This document shows positions 44,901 to 54,289 of a DNA stretch of 64,000 bases, in pieces. The DNA is from Desulfovibrio fairfieldensis (GTDB taxonomy: Bacteria > Desulfobacterota > Desulfovibrionia > Desulfovibrionales > Desulfovibrionaceae). Numbering within the stretch: position 1 is the stretch's first letter; every line of letters begins with the position of its first letter. Made by a program: the position numbers and the translations under genes. The notes under the pieces are model-generated. The model searched no databases. It saw nothing but the letters and a program-made list of their open reading frames with translations, and was not told the DNA's origin. Location of the stretch: the NCBI RefSeq assembly GCF_001553605.1, contig NZ_CP014229.1:62001-126000 (forward strand), read 5' to 3'.

Positions 44901-45674
44901 ATGGAAAGGGTGTGGGGAGCGCCGGATCTGCTGCGCCTTGCGGGCGTTCTTGCGCTGTCGCTGCTGTTCTTCGGCCTGTCGGCCCCGGCGTCGGCCGCCC
45001 CGTTGCGGGTGGGCCTGGACAGCAATTATCCTCCGTTTTCCCTGGTGGACAGGCGCGGTCACGCCTCGGGCTTTGACCTGGAGGTGGCCGAGGAACTGTG
45101 CCGCGCCATGGGCCGCCAATGCGAATTCGTCTTCCTGCCGCTGGACGGACTGCTGGAGAGCATGCGCAACGGCGGGCTCGACCTTTTGCTGGGGGTCAGT
45201 GAGACTGACGGGCGGCGGGAATTCATGGATTTCTCCAAGCCCTATTTCCGCGCGCGTTCCGTTTATATCGGCAGGCCCGGCGACATGGGGACCGGAAAGG
45301 ACGGCGTGGTCAGGATCGGCGCGCGCGGGGGCAGCGTGCAGGTAGGCCACCTTCGGAACCGCCGGGCTGAACGCGCGGAAGTTGTCCAGGCTGAATTCGG
45401 CCGCCTGCTGGACATGCTCTGCGCCGGGGAACTGGACCTGGTTCTGGCCAATGACCTGGCGGGCTACAGCTTTCTGCTTTCCGAGCGGGGCCGGGATTTC
45501 GAAGTGCTGGGCGATCCTCTGCCGCTGGACTCCTTTCCCAGTCTGGTGAACATCGGCGTGCGCAAGGGGGAGGAGGGGCTGCGCGAGGAACTGAACCGCG
45601 CCATCCGGAGCATCCGTTTCAGCGGCGTGTTCGGGCGGATCAATCGCAACTATTTCCCGTACACCTTGTATTGA
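44901..45674 (+). CDS. Family 3 periplasmic solute-binding protein
   Basis: Exported substrate-binding protein of 257 residues with a signal peptide (about 1-33, ending ASA) and the SBP family 3 core: LRVGLDSNYPPFSLVD, GFDLEVAEEL, then GLLESMRNGGLDLLLG. It resembles amino-acid-binding proteins but is not followed by ABC permease genes. Instead a diguanylate cyclase starts 12 bp later. ATG at 44901 follows GAGGA. Confidence 0.8.
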   Translation: MERVWGAPDLLRLAGVLALSLLFFGLSAPASAAPLRVGLDSNYPPFSLVDRRGHASGFDLEVAEELCRAMGRQCEFVFLPLDGLLESMRNGGLDLLLGVSETDGRREFMDFSKPYFRARSVYIGRPGDMGTGKDGVVRIGARGGSVQVGHLRNRRAERAEVVQAEFGRLLDMLCAGELDLVLANDLAGYSFLLSERGRDFEVLGDPLPLDSFPSLVNIGVRKGEEGLREELNRAIRSIRFSGVFGRINRNYFPYTLY

Positions 45675-45686
45675 CGGAGCCGCGGC

Positions 45687-47297
45687 ATGGATGCAGAGCA
45701 GGGGCGGCCCGAAGCCCCATCCCGGAAAATCAGGCGTATCAGCGCCTACCGCTTCCTGGCGCTGCTCATATTGCCCGCGGCGCTCCTGCTGGGCGTGGCC
45801 GGGCTGGCGGTCTTTCTCAGTCTGGACACTATCCGTCAGATCACGGATTCCCTGGAAGAAGAGCATTTGCCCGGCATTCTGGACAGCCAGCGCACGGTGG
45901 ACAATATCAATGTGCTGCGCAGCGAAGCCGCCGTGGTCTTTATGGCCGAGGACCCCGGCCAGCGCCGCGCCGCCCGGCTCAAGGTCCAGGCCCTGGTGGC
46001 CGAATCCGTGTTCGAGCAATCTCCGGAGATCACCGGCTTCGCCAAGACCGTGCAGGAACTGACGCAAAAGCTGGACAATGCCCGCAAGCGCAGCGACGAG
46101 GCCTCGGACGCGCTGCATCTGAACGAACTGCGTCTGTCCGGAGTGCTGGCGCTCCTGCGCCATGCCGCCGGCGACGTGCACACCCTTGAACCCACGCACA
46201 GCTCGCGCCACGTCACTTCGCCCGCTCGGGAGAAAGACAAAGCCCAGTATGAACGGGCCCGGAAGAGCTTTGAGCCGATGCTGGCTCTCTGCCGCCGTAT
46301 GGACCTCACCCCCGCCTTGAGCGAGGACTGCGCGGCCTTTCAGCGTGACCTGCGTGTGGTGGGGCAGGCCTGGAACCAAAAAGGTGCGTCCGACCAGGAG
46401 GCGTTGATGCTCTGGAGAAGTCTGGACGCCTCCCTCCAGGACCTGAGCAACGCCGCTTCCAGCGAGGAATTTCAGCGGGCCTATGCCGGTATGGAAGGCC
46501 TGCGGGCCGAAGCCCGCAGCATGCGGAACGGCTTTTACATTTCCATCGCCCTGCTGGCCGCCATGGTGCTCGGGACCGTGGCGGTACTGCACCGGCATAT
46601 CCTCTCGCCCATTTCCCTGGCCGCCCAGGAATTGCGCCAGATCCGCTTCGGCAGCCCGGCCAAGGCGCTGCCGCCCGTGCGCATTCGTGAGCTGCAGCAA
46701 TTGCTGGATCTTGTGCCCAGCCTGCGCGGCTATCTGAAAGATCTGGCCGCGCGTTCCGGCGCACTGGAGCAGGAGAAGAACAAATACGAGAACCTCAGTC
46801 TGGTGGACGCCCTGACCGGCGTGCCCAATCGGCGCAGCTTTGACGCGCGTCTGGCGCAAAGCGCCTGTTGCGCTTCGGTGGGCATGCTGATGATTGATGT
46901 GGATTTGTTCAAAAACTACAATGATTCTCTGGGGCATCTGGCCGGCGACAAATGTCTGGTCGCCGTGGCCAGGGCCATGCAGGCCACGCTCTACCGGCAT
47001 GACGACACCTTGTTCCGCTACGGCGGCGAGGAATTCGCCGTGATTCTGGAAGATGTCGTCGCGCAGCAGGCCCTGGCCGTGGCCGAGCGGATCATGGACA
47101 GAATCCGCTCGTTGCGCCTGCCGCATCCCGATTCGGCGGTGGCCCCGTATGTGACGGTGAGCATCGGGGTGGCGGTGGCCCGGCGGGGGGAGGGCTGCTC
47201 CGGGGCGGAACTGGTGGCCCGCGCGGACAAGGCCCTGTACCGGGCCAAGGCCGGGGGCCGCGACCGGATCTGTCTGTACGGGGACGAGGACGCGTAG
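45687..47297 (+). CDS. Membrane-anchored diguanylate cyclase
   Basis: Makes cyclic di-GMP. The N-terminal helix (about 22-46) and a second helix (about 280-302) bracket a periplasmic helical sensor region. A HAMP-like linker and coiled coil follow. The C-terminal GGDEF domain (from about 370) has the active-site motif GGEEF at 446-450, preceded by an RxxD product-inhibition site at 437-440. It is adjacent to an orphan binding protein, which suggests ligand control of c-di-GMP. Its TAG stop lies at the edge of a repeat element. Confidence 0.9.
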   Translation: MDAEQGRPEAPSRKIRRISAYRFLALLILPAALLLGVAGLAVFLSLDTIRQITDSLEEEHLPGILDSQRTVDNINVLRSEAAVVFMAEDPGQRRAARLKVQALVAESVFEQSPEITGFAKTVQELTQKLDNARKRSDEASDALHLNELRLSGVLALLRHAAGDVHTLEPTHSSRHVTSPAREKDKAQYERARKSFEPMLALCRRMDLTPALSEDCAAFQRDLRVVGQAWNQKGASDQEALMLWRSLDASLQDLSNAASSEEFQRAYAGMEGLRAEARSMRNGFYISIALLAAMVLGTVAVLHRHILSPISLAAQELRQIRFGSPAKALPPVRIRELQQLLDLVPSLRGYLKDLAARSGALEQEKNKYENLSLVDALTGVPNRRSFDARLAQSACCASVGMLMIDVDLFKNYNDSLGHLAGDKCLVAVARAMQATLYRHDDTLFRYGGEEFAVILEDVVAQQALAVAERIMDRIRSLRLPHPDSAVAPYVTVSIGVAVARRGEGCSGAELVARADKALYRAKAGGRDRICLYGDEDA

Positions 47298-47437
47298 GAA
47301 CGCGGGTTGATGGCCTTTTTGCCCTCTGCCCGCGCCCGGTTCACTCCGTGCAAAGGGCGGCTTTGAATATACTTCCTCCACCCGCAGCTCGCCGTTCTTG
47401 GCAGAGAACAAAAATCCTCATTACTCTGTGCTTCCCC
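47297..47437. repeat. MITE-like element after the diguanylate cyclase
   Basis: Starting at the TAG stop, the sequence GGAACGCGGGTTGATGGCC... is a weak inverted match to ...AATCCTCATTACTCTGTGCTTCC at the other end. The right half matches the 21518-21662 element (AATGAGGATTTTTGTTCT and TGCCAAG on the reverse strand), and the left part shares CTTTTTGCCCTCTGCC with 14062-14206. It looks like a decayed member of the same family. Confidence 0.6.
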
Positions 47438-47696
47438 AGCTTTTTTCGGGGCGGCCCTGTGTTCCCGCGACGCGGGTTCGGCAGGACAGAGCTGCTTGAA
47501 AACCGCTGCCAACGAATGCCTGATTAACGTATCTGATTTATTGCTGTTTGTACTGGCCTTTCCAGCACGTTGAGCCAATCCCCTAATACTGCCTTTTTAT
47601 TTATTATGAGTCGCTTCATCTGCAAAGAGCCATTCGTTCGCAGTCGGCGGGTAAGGCGCTTTTGATATCCCCCTATTTGAAAAGGGAAAATAAGCT
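47438..47696. other. Gene-free upstream region of the nitrilase gene
   Basis: About 260 bp of lower-GC DNA with no gene. It should hold the promoter of the nitrilase-like gene; AT-rich stretches such as TTTTTATTTATTATGAG (near 47593) are candidates, but no clear hexamer pair is seen. Confidence 0.35.
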
Positions 47697-48548
47697 ATGA
47701 GAAAATTTAAGGTCGCAATGGTACAGCACAAAGTACCTACGTCAAATGTCGGGGAGAACACGGAACTAGCGATACGATATATCACAGAAGCGAAAGCGGA
47801 TGGCGCTGATTTTGTTCTTTTTCCTGAATGCTTCCTTTCGGCTTATCAATTTCCAAAAATTTGTGAAACATTACAGTCTGTTGAAGAGGTTGAAACTAAT
47901 GATGAATTTGCCAAATGGTGTGAAGGTGCCTTAGACGATGACTGCACTTATCTTGAAAAGATAAGACGGGTCGCGAAAGAACTAAGCATCGGTGTTGAGA
48001 TCACTTGTCTCACCAAAGGAAAGAAATATCCTCAAAATACTGCATTTATAATTGACAGGGATGGTTCAATCATTTTGAAATACAGCAAAGTTCATACTTG
48101 TGATTTTGATTTGGAACGCTATCTTGAAAGCGGTAAGGAATTTAAGGTATGTCACTTTGACGGGATATGTATTGGAGTTATGATTTGCTATGACCGGGAA
48201 TACCCTGAAAGTGCAAGAGAGCTAATGATGCAGGGCGCAGAGCTGATACTGGTGCCAAATGATTGTGATTGTGTCAGGCCGTTCAGATTAAGAGAATTGT
48301 CAGTGGAGGCCATGCAGAATATGGTGGGCATTGCAATGGCAAACCCACCAGGGGAGAATTCAGGGTGTTCCTGCGCATTTCATCCTATGGTTTGGGGACA
48401 TCAAGAAAACAGCATAATCGTCGCTGACGAAGCATTTGAAGGCTTGGTGTATGCTGTATTTGATATGGAATCGATAAGAAAATACCGTGATACAGAAGAT
48501 TTGGGCAAGTTTAGAAAAGTAAACGCTTATAAACATTTGTTGTCATAA
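47697..48548 (+). CDS. Carbon-nitrogen hydrolase (nitrilase superfamily), low GC
   Basis: Soluble amidase/nitrilase-fold enzyme of 283 residues that hydrolyses a non-peptide C-N bond. The Glu-Lys-Cys triad reads E44 (FPECFLS), K131 (KYSKVHTCDF) and C164 (ICYDREYPE). Substrate class cannot be set; N-carbamoylputrescine- or omega-amidase-like are options. The coding DNA is clearly more AT-rich than its neighbours, and the gene is isolated by long non-coding flanks, both consistent with acquisition from a lower-GC donor. Confidence 0.85.
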   Translation: MRKFKVAMVQHKVPTSNVGENTELAIRYITEAKADGADFVLFPECFLSAYQFPKICETLQSVEEVETNDEFAKWCEGALDDDCTYLEKIRRVAKELSIGVEITCLTKGKKYPQNTAFIIDRDGSIILKYSKVHTCDFDLERYLESGKEFKVCHFDGICIGVMICYDREYPESARELMMQGAELILVPNDCDCVRPFRLRELSVEAMQNMVGIAMANPPGENSGCSCAFHPMVWGHQENSIIVADEAFEGLVYAVFDMESIRKYRDTEDLGKFRKVNAYKHLLS

Positions 48549-48944
48549 TCATCATTATAAATTGAACGTATTTTATTCTCCCTTTTGGCGTGTAGTTGCA
48601 ATTTTTATTTTGCGATCTTCCCGTGTTGCGCCTCCGGCCCAAACCTGCGGAACCCGCTTGTTGAGGGGTTTCTCCAATCCCCGGCAAGCTGCGCTTTGCC
48701 GCCTTATGGCCGTTACTGTTGCTATTCACGCAATAAAAAAGATTTTTCGGCGCCGGCAAGGAAAAGGATGGTTTTGACGGATAATTCGGCAAATAAGAAG
48801 CCGGCAAAAGCTGGCTGGGAGGCGTCTGCCCGCGACGCGGGTCCGCGCCGTCCTTGCCTTGCGCTCCGGCTCAGACTATAATCTCGCCTTCATATGCAAT
48901 TATACCGCCGCGCGGGACAGCGCGACGTTTCCCTTGGAGTTGCC
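48549..48944. other. Gene-free region between nitrilase and psd
   Basis: About 400 bp. The left part is AT-rich like the nitrilase gene; the right part is GC-rich. It should hold the promoter of the psd-pssA-leu cluster. No gene, hairpin terminator or known repeat is clear here. Confidence 0.4.
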
Positions 48945-49586
48945 ATGCGCCCAGCACATTGCGGCATAACGCCCGAAGGATGGCCCTGCATCGGCCTGAC
49001 CGGGCTTTCGGCTCTGGTTTTCGCGCTTCTGGACTGGTGGTTTTTGGCGCTGGCGCTGCTGGCGCTCTGCTGGTTCAGCCTGCATTTTTTCCGCGACCCG
49101 GAGCGGGTCGTGCCCCAGGGCGAAGGCCTGGCCGTCAGCCCGGCGGACGGCAGAATCATCCGTGTCGAAGACAGGGCCGATCCTTTCAGTGACGAAACCT
49201 GCTGCTGCGTCAGCATTTTTATGAATGTCTTCAGCGTGCACGTCAACCGCGCGCCCGTGGACTGCGTGGTGGAGGATGTCCGCTACTGGCCCGGCAAATT
49301 TCTCAACGCCGCCTTTGACAAGGCCTCCACGGACAATGAGCGTTGCGCCTACCGCCTGCGCGGCGACGACGGCCAGGTCTGGAGCATGGTCCAGATCGCG
49401 GGCCTGGTGGCCCGGCGCATCGTCTGCCGCACGGAGCCCGGCGATCCCCTGGCGCGCGGCCAGCGTTACGGCATGATTCGGTTCGGCTCGCGAGTTGACC
49501 TTTATCTGCCCCGGGGCTATGTTGCGGCTGTACGCATCGGCGAACAGGTTTTCGCCGGACAAAGCGTGATCGCCCGGGTCCATTGA
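48945..49586 (+). CDS. psd: Phosphatidylserine decarboxylase (short type)
   Basis: Makes phosphatidylethanolamine from phosphatidylserine. The 213-residue short form is membrane anchored by helices near the N-terminus. The self-cleavage site FGS places the pyruvoyl-forming serine at S182 ([11 protein letters not shown]). HVNRAP and NERCAY are typical. ATG at 48945 follows TGGAG. It lies 27 bp before pssA. Confidence 0.92.
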   Translation: MRPAHCGITPEGWPCIGLTGLSALVFALLDWWFLALALLALCWFSLHFFRDPERVVPQGEGLAVSPADGRIIRVEDRADPFSDETCCCVSIFMNVFSVHVNRAPVDCVVEDVRYWPGKFLNAAFDKASTDNERCAYRLRGDDGQVWSMVQIAGLVARRIVCRTEPGDPLARGQRYGMIRFGSRVDLYLPRGYVAAVRIGEQVFAGQSVIARVH

Positions 49587-49613
49587 GCCGGATACGCCGA
49601 TCAGGCCACAGCC

Positions 49614-50378
49614 ATGGATGTTATGGAAAAGAAAAAGCCGCATAAAGGGGTCTATCTCCTGCCCAACATGATCACGACGCTGAGCATGTTTCTCGGCTTT
49701 TTGTCGATGGTCTGGGCAGTGCAGGGCCGCTTTGAAGAAGCGGGCATGGCTATCCTGGTCTCGGCCCTCATGGACGGCCTGGACGGAAAGGTGGCCCGCC
49801 TGACCAACACCGCCAGTGAATTCGGGGTGCAGTACGACTCCCTGGCCGATCTGGTGGCCTTCGGCCTTGCCCCGGCCATGTTGCTCTGGCAATGGCAGCT
49901 GCAGGCTTTCGGCCGCCTAGGCGTGGCCGCGGCGTTCATCTACGCGGCCTGCGGGGCTTTGCGCCTGGCGCGCTTCAACGTCAGCACCGCCGCCGTGGGC
50001 AAACGTTTTTTCATCGGCCTGCCCATTCCGGCGGGCGGCTGCACTGTGGTGACCTTTGTCTTTTTCGCCTCTCTGTTTCCGGATTTCCTGGCTTCCGTCA
50101 CGCCTTACTTCGCCCTGCTTCTGAGCGTGGGCGTGGGCGTGCTGATGGTCAGCCGGGTGCGCTATTTCTCCTTCAAGGAATATGATTTCCTGCGCGCCCA
50201 TCCGGTCCGCACCATGGTGACTTTTCTTTTCCTTCTCGCCTTGGTGGTTTCCCTGCCCCGCCTGTTCGGCTTTCTGCTCTGCGCTATCTATATCGCGGGC
50301 GGGCTCGCCTACACCTTTGTGATTCTTCCCCGCCGCAACCGTCAGCTACTACGCGCCCTATCGCCCCAGAGCGATTAA
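49614..50378 (+). CDS. pssA: CDP-diacylglycerol-serine O-phosphatidyltransferase
   Basis: Membrane enzyme of 254 residues that makes phosphatidylserine, the substrate of Psd. The CDP-alcohol phosphatidyltransferase motif DGx2ARx8Gx3Dx3D is present as DGLDGKVARLTNTASEFGVQYDSLAD, given here by key residues D, G, A, R, G, D and D around residues 60-90. About eight helices are visible. It is followed by leuA after 114 bp. Confidence 0.93.
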   Translation: MDVMEKKKPHKGVYLLPNMITTLSMFLGFLSMVWAVQGRFEEAGMAILVSALMDGLDGKVARLTNTASEFGVQYDSLADLVAFGLAPAMLLWQWQLQAFGRLGVAAAFIYAACGALRLARFNVSTAAVGKRFFIGLPIPAGGCTVVTFVFFASLFPDFLASVTPYFALLLSVGVGVLMVSRVRYFSFKEYDFLRAHPVRTMVTFLFLLALVVSLPRLFGFLLCAIYIAGGLAYTFVILPRRNRQLLRALSPQSD

Positions 50379-50492
50379 GGCTGCGTAACGGTTCGCCGCC
50401 CGTCGGGCGGAAGACGCGCTCCCTGGACAGCCGCCCTTTACGGCGGCCGTTATGCAAGCAGATATATCTTGTCAACCCAGAGGAGTACGAAC
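50379..50492 (+). promoter_or_regulatory. Region upstream of leuA with hairpin
   Basis: Contains a small GC-rich stem GCCGCCCTTTACGGCGGC near 50433 and a GAGGAG ribosome binding site before the leuA ATG. No leader peptide with Leu codons is obvious. Confidence 0.4.
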
Positions 50493-52040
50493 ATGCAAAA
50501 CCGCGTTTATTTCTTCGACACCACCTTGCGCGACGGCGAGCAGTCGCCCGGCGCCACCATGAATCTCCAGGAAAAACTGCGCCTTGCCCATCAATTGGAA
50601 GTGCTGGGCGTGGACATCATGGAAGCGGGCTTTCCCGCCTCCAGTCCCGGCGATTTCGAATCCGTGCGCACCATCGCCGCGCAGGCCGGAGACATTCAGG
50701 TGGCCGGGCTCGCCCGTTGCGTGGACAGCGATATCGACCGCTGCTGGGAAGCCGTGAAGTGCGCCAAAAATCCACGCATCCACACCTTCCTGTCCACCTC
50801 GCCCCTGCATATGAAGCACAAATTGCGCAAGGACCCCGAAGACGTGCTCAAGATGGCCGTGGCCGGGGTCAAACGCTGTGCCTCCTACACGGACAACGTG
50901 GAATTTTCCGCCGAGGATTTTTCACGCTCGGAAAAGGACTTCCTCTGCCGCATCGTGGAGGCCGCCATCAATGCCGGGGCCACCACCATCAACCTGCCGG
51001 ACACCGTGGGCTACGCCCAGCCGCAGGAATTCGCGGTTCTGGTGGACTATGTGATCAAAAACACGCCCAACAGCGACAAGGCTGTGTTCAGCGTGCACTG
51101 CCATGACGACCTGGGCGTCGCGGTCGCCAATACTCTGGCCGCCCTCAGGGTGGGCGTGCGTCAGGCCGAGGTGACCCTCAACGGCATCGGCGAACGCGCG
51201 GGCAACGCCTCCCTGGAGGAAGTCGCCATGGCCCTGAGCGTGCGCCGGGACTACTACGGCCTGGAGCACGGCATCAAAACCGAGCAGCTCTATCCTTCCT
51301 GTCGCCTGCTTTCCATGATCATCGGCCAGCCCATTCCCAACAACAAATCCATTGTGGGGGCCAATGCCTTTGCGCACGAGTCGGGCATCCATCAGGACGG
51401 CATGCTCAAGAACCGCGAGACGTATGAAATCATGACCCCGCAGTCCGTGGGCCGCACCGAGAGCAATCTGGTCATCGGCAAGCATTCGGGCCGCAACGCC
51501 GTGCGCAACAAGTTCGAGAGCATGGGCTACAAGCTGGACGACGAGCAGCTCAACCTGGTCTTTGAGGCCGTGAAGCAGTTGGCCGACCGCAAAAAAACTT
51601 TGCACGACGACGACCTCATGGCCCTGGTCCAGCAGGAAATCTACCGGATCCCGGACCGCCTGCGCCTGCGGCACGTCAGCGTGCAGAGCTCGGATGCCGG
51701 GGGCGTGCCGCCCACGGCCGCGGTGCTCATGGATGTGGACGGCATGGAAAAGAGCGGCGCGGGCTTCGGCGTGGGGCCGGTGGACGCTCTGTTCAACGTC
51801 ATCGCCGATATGGTGGGCCGCGAGCCGGAGCTGGAGCAGTACGCCATCAACGCCATCACCGGCGGCACCGACGCCTTGGGCGAAGTGACCGTGCGCATCA
51901 AGGAGAACGGGCATTCCGCCGTGGGACGCGGCACGCATCCGGATATTTTTGTGGCCAGCGCCAAGGCCTATGTGGATGCCCTGAATCATCTGGCCAAGAG
52001 GGAGGAAGAAGGCACACGCCTCCACTGCCAGCATGATTGA
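50493..52040 (+). CDS. leuA: 2-isopropylmalate synthase
   Basis: First committed step of leucine synthesis: condenses acetyl-CoA with 2-ketoisovalerate. It has 515 residues, with FDTTLRDGEQSPGATM, HCHDDLGVAVAN, NGIGERAGNAS and a C-terminal regulatory domain (about 390-515) for leucine feedback. The ATG giving MQNRVYFFD has AGAGGAG upstream; an earlier in-frame start adds eight residues. Confidence 0.95.
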   Translation: MQNRVYFFDTTLRDGEQSPGATMNLQEKLRLAHQLEVLGVDIMEAGFPASSPGDFESVRTIAAQAGDIQVAGLARCVDSDIDRCWEAVKCAKNPRIHTFLSTSPLHMKHKLRKDPEDVLKMAVAGVKRCASYTDNVEFSAEDFSRSEKDFLCRIVEAAINAGATTINLPDTVGYAQPQEFAVLVDYVIKNTPNSDKAVFSVHCHDDLGVAVANTLAALRVGVRQAEVTLNGIGERAGNASLEEVAMALSVRRDYYGLEHGIKTEQLYPSCRLLSMIIGQPIPNNKSIVGANAFAHESGIHQDGMLKNRETYEIMTPQSVGRTESNLVIGKHSGRNAVRNKFESMGYKLDDEQLNLVFEAVKQLADRKKTLHDDDLMALVQQEIYRIPDRLRLRHVSVQSSDAGGVPPTAAVLMDVDGMEKSGAGFGVGPVDALFNVIADMVGREPELEQYAINAITGGTDALGEVTVRIKENGHSAVGRGTHPDIFVASAKAYVDALNHLAKREEEGTRLHCQHD

Positions 52041-52217
52041 CATTTGGCGTTTTTTGCCGCTGGCGGTGTTAGGCGGCGCGGTCCGGCTTGGTCACGTAGA
52101 CGGCTACGCTCCGCGCGCCGGACCGCTTGCCTGCCTTGCCAGCGACGAAAAACGCACAAATGTCATGTAAGAAAGGTAAGAAGATTTTTTTGTCCTGGAG
52201 ATACAAGGAGTTTGAAC
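52041..52217 (+). other. leuA-leuC intercistronic region with hairpin
   Basis: GCGGTCCGG (52078-52086) pairs with CCGGACCGC (52118-52126). With no T tract it looks more like an mRNA processing or stability stem than a terminator. Confidence 0.45.
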
Positions 52218-53480
52218 ATGCCTCAGACGCTTGCGCAGAAAATTTTGCAAGCCCATACCGACGAGGCCGTGCGGTGCGACGGCCAGATCATCCAGTGCCG
52301 GGTATCCATGGTGCTTGCCAACGATATTACCGGCCCGCTGGCCATCAAGTCATTTCGCGGCATGGGCGCGGAAAAGGTTTTCGACAAGGACAGGATCGCC
52401 CTGGTCATGGACCACTTCACGCCCCAGAAGGACATTGATTCGGCCAATCAGGTGCTGATCAGCCGTAACTTCGCGGAAGAGCAGGGCATCACCCATTATT
52501 ACGAGGGCGGCGACTGCGGGGTGGAGCACACCCTCCTGCCCGAGCAGGGGCTGGTGGCCCCCGGCGACCTGGTCATCGGCGCGGACAGCCACACCTGCAC
52601 TTACGGCGGCATCGGGGCCTTTGCCACGGGCATGGGCTCCACGGACATCGCGGCGGCCATGGCCCTGGGCGAGACCTGGCTCAAGGTGCCCCCCACCATC
52701 CGGGTCGAGATCAGGGGCGAGATGCCCCGCTGGCTGCGCGCCAAAGACCTCATGCTGCTGCTCATCGGCGCCATCGGCGTGGACGGCGCCCTGTACAAGG
52801 CCCTGGAATTCGGCGGCCCTGTCATTGACGCCCTGGACGTGGAAGGCCGCCTGACCATGGCCAACATGGCTATCGAGGCCGGCGGCAAGGCCGGGCTCTT
52901 CGCCGTGGACGCCCAGACCAGGGCTTATTGCGCGGAGCACGGCCGCCCCGGTCTGAGTCTGGAACTGGCCGCCGACCCGGATGCGGTCTACGAGCGCGTG
53001 GTGGAGATCGACGTCACCGGCCGGGAGCCCGTGGTGGCCTGTCCGCATCTGCCGTCCAATGTGAAGCCCGTGTCCGAAGTTGGGGATACGCCCATCCAGC
53101 AGGTGGTCATCGGCTCCTGCACCAACGGCCGCATCAGCGATATGCGTGACGCGGCGGAAGTGCTGCGCGGCCGCAAGGTGGACAAAAAGGTGCGCTGCAT
53201 CGTGCTGCCCTCCACGCCCACGGTCTGGAAGCAGTGCCTGAAGGAAGGTCTCATGGAGGTCTTCATGGATGCGGGCTGCATTGTGGGGCCCTGCACCTGC
53301 GGCCCCTGCCTGGGCGGCCATACGGGGATTCTGGGCGACGGCGAGCGCGCGGTGGCGACCACCAACCGCAACTTCAAGGGCCGCATGGGCAGTCTCTCCT
53401 CCGAGGTCTACCTGGCGAGCCCGGTGGTGGCGGCGGCCAGCGCCGTGGCGGGTAAAATCGCTTCCCCCGGGACGTTGTAA
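52218..53480 (+). CDS. leuC: 3-isopropylmalate dehydratase large subunit
   Basis: Aconitase-family [4Fe-4S] dehydratase subunit of 420 residues. Cluster cysteines are in GSCTNGR and CGPCLGGH. Other family motifs are GADSHTCTYG and AVATTNRNFKGRMG. ATG at 52218 follows AAGGAG. With LeuD it isomerises 2-isopropylmalate to 3-isopropylmalate. About 124 bp separate it from leuD. Confidence 0.95.
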   Translation: MPQTLAQKILQAHTDEAVRCDGQIIQCRVSMVLANDITGPLAIKSFRGMGAEKVFDKDRIALVMDHFTPQKDIDSANQVLISRNFAEEQGITHYYEGGDCGVEHTLLPEQGLVAPGDLVIGADSHTCTYGGIGAFATGMGSTDIAAAMALGETWLKVPPTIRVEIRGEMPRWLRAKDLMLLLIGAIGVDGALYKALEFGGPVIDALDVEGRLTMANMAIEAGGKAGLFAVDAQTRAYCAEHGRPGLSLELAADPDAVYERVVEIDVTGREPVVACPHLPSNVKPVSEVGDTPIQQVVIGSCTNGRISDMRDAAEVLRGRKVDKKVRCIVLPSTPTVWKQCLKEGLMEVFMDAGCIVGPCTCGPCLGGHTGILGDGERAVATTNRNFKGRMGSLSSEVYLASPVVAAASAVAGKIASPGTL

Positions 53481-53604
53481 AACCGTCACGGATGGAAGCG
53501 CGCGACTGTCATAAAAGTTTTGGGAAAGACAGGGGGCCGGGGAAGGGAGAAGCCTTTTCCCAAGGGGGTTCCCTTTCCGGAGAGTCTCTCCAGAGGGTCA
53601 AAGC

Positions 53605-54102
53605 ATGAACTACAAGGGCAAGGCCCACAAAGTGGGCGAACATATTGATACGGACGCCATCATTCCGGCGCGTTTCCTGGTGACCACCGACGCGAAAAAG
53701 CTGGGCGAGAACTGCATGTCCGGCCTGGAACCGGACTGGGTCAAACGCGTGGCGCCGGGCGACATCCTGGTGGCCGGGCGCAACTTCGGCTGCGGTTCCT
53801 CGCGCGAGCACGCGCCCATCGCCATTCTGGGCGCGGGCATGCCTGTGGTCATCGGTCACAGCTTCGCGCGCATCTTTTACCGCAACGCCTTCAATATGGG
53901 TCTGCTGCTCATGGAAGTAGGCGATGAGGTGGACAAGATCAACGACGGCGACGCGCTGGAAATCGACGCCGCCACGGGCCGCATCCGCGACCTGAGCAAC
54001 GGCGCGGAAATCACCTGCCCGCCCCTGCCCCAATCCATGGCCGCCATTTTGTCCAAGGGTGGTTTGGTTGGCTATGTGAAGGAACGCTTGGCGCGAGGGT
54101 AA
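53605..54102 (+). CDS. leuD: 3-isopropylmalate dehydratase small subunit
   Basis: Small swivelling subunit of the LeuCD dehydratase, 165 residues, with the YLRG-type/flexible loop [11 protein letters not shown] and [13 protein letters not shown]. Its spacing and hairpins around it indicate one leu transcript with processing sites. The gene is typical for the short LeuD of deltaproteobacteria. Confidence 0.93.
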   Translation: MNYKGKAHKVGEHIDTDAIIPARFLVTTDAKKLGENCMSGLEPDWVKRVAPGDILVAGRNFGCGSSREHAPIAILGAGMPVVIGHSFARIFYRNAFNMGLLLMEVGDEVDKINDGDALEIDAATGRIRDLSNGAEITCPPLPQSMAAILSKGGLVGYVKERLARG

Positions 54103-54108
54103 TTTTTT

Positions 54109-54202
54109 GCGGGGGAGAAATCTTTTTGAAAAAAGATTTCTCCCCCGCCCCCTCTTCCGAAAACGTTTATCCAGGGAAGCTGACCTGAATAAACGTTTTC
54201 GG
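54109..54202 (+). other. Two strong intercistronic hairpins between leuD and leuB
   Basis: The first stem is 18 pairs, GCGGGGGAGAAATCTTTT with AAAAGATTTCTCCCCCGC, at 54109-54148. The second is CCGAAAACGTTTA with TAAACGTTTTCGG at 54157-54202. The first lacks a terminal T tract. They may set relative mRNA stability or separate leuB expression. Confidence 0.6.
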
Positions 54203-54289
54203 GAGGATGGGCGTGAGGAAAGGAAGCTCTTTTTTACATGGGATTCCTTCCCCCACGGCGCAACATCGTCTTACAAAAGGATATTTTTC

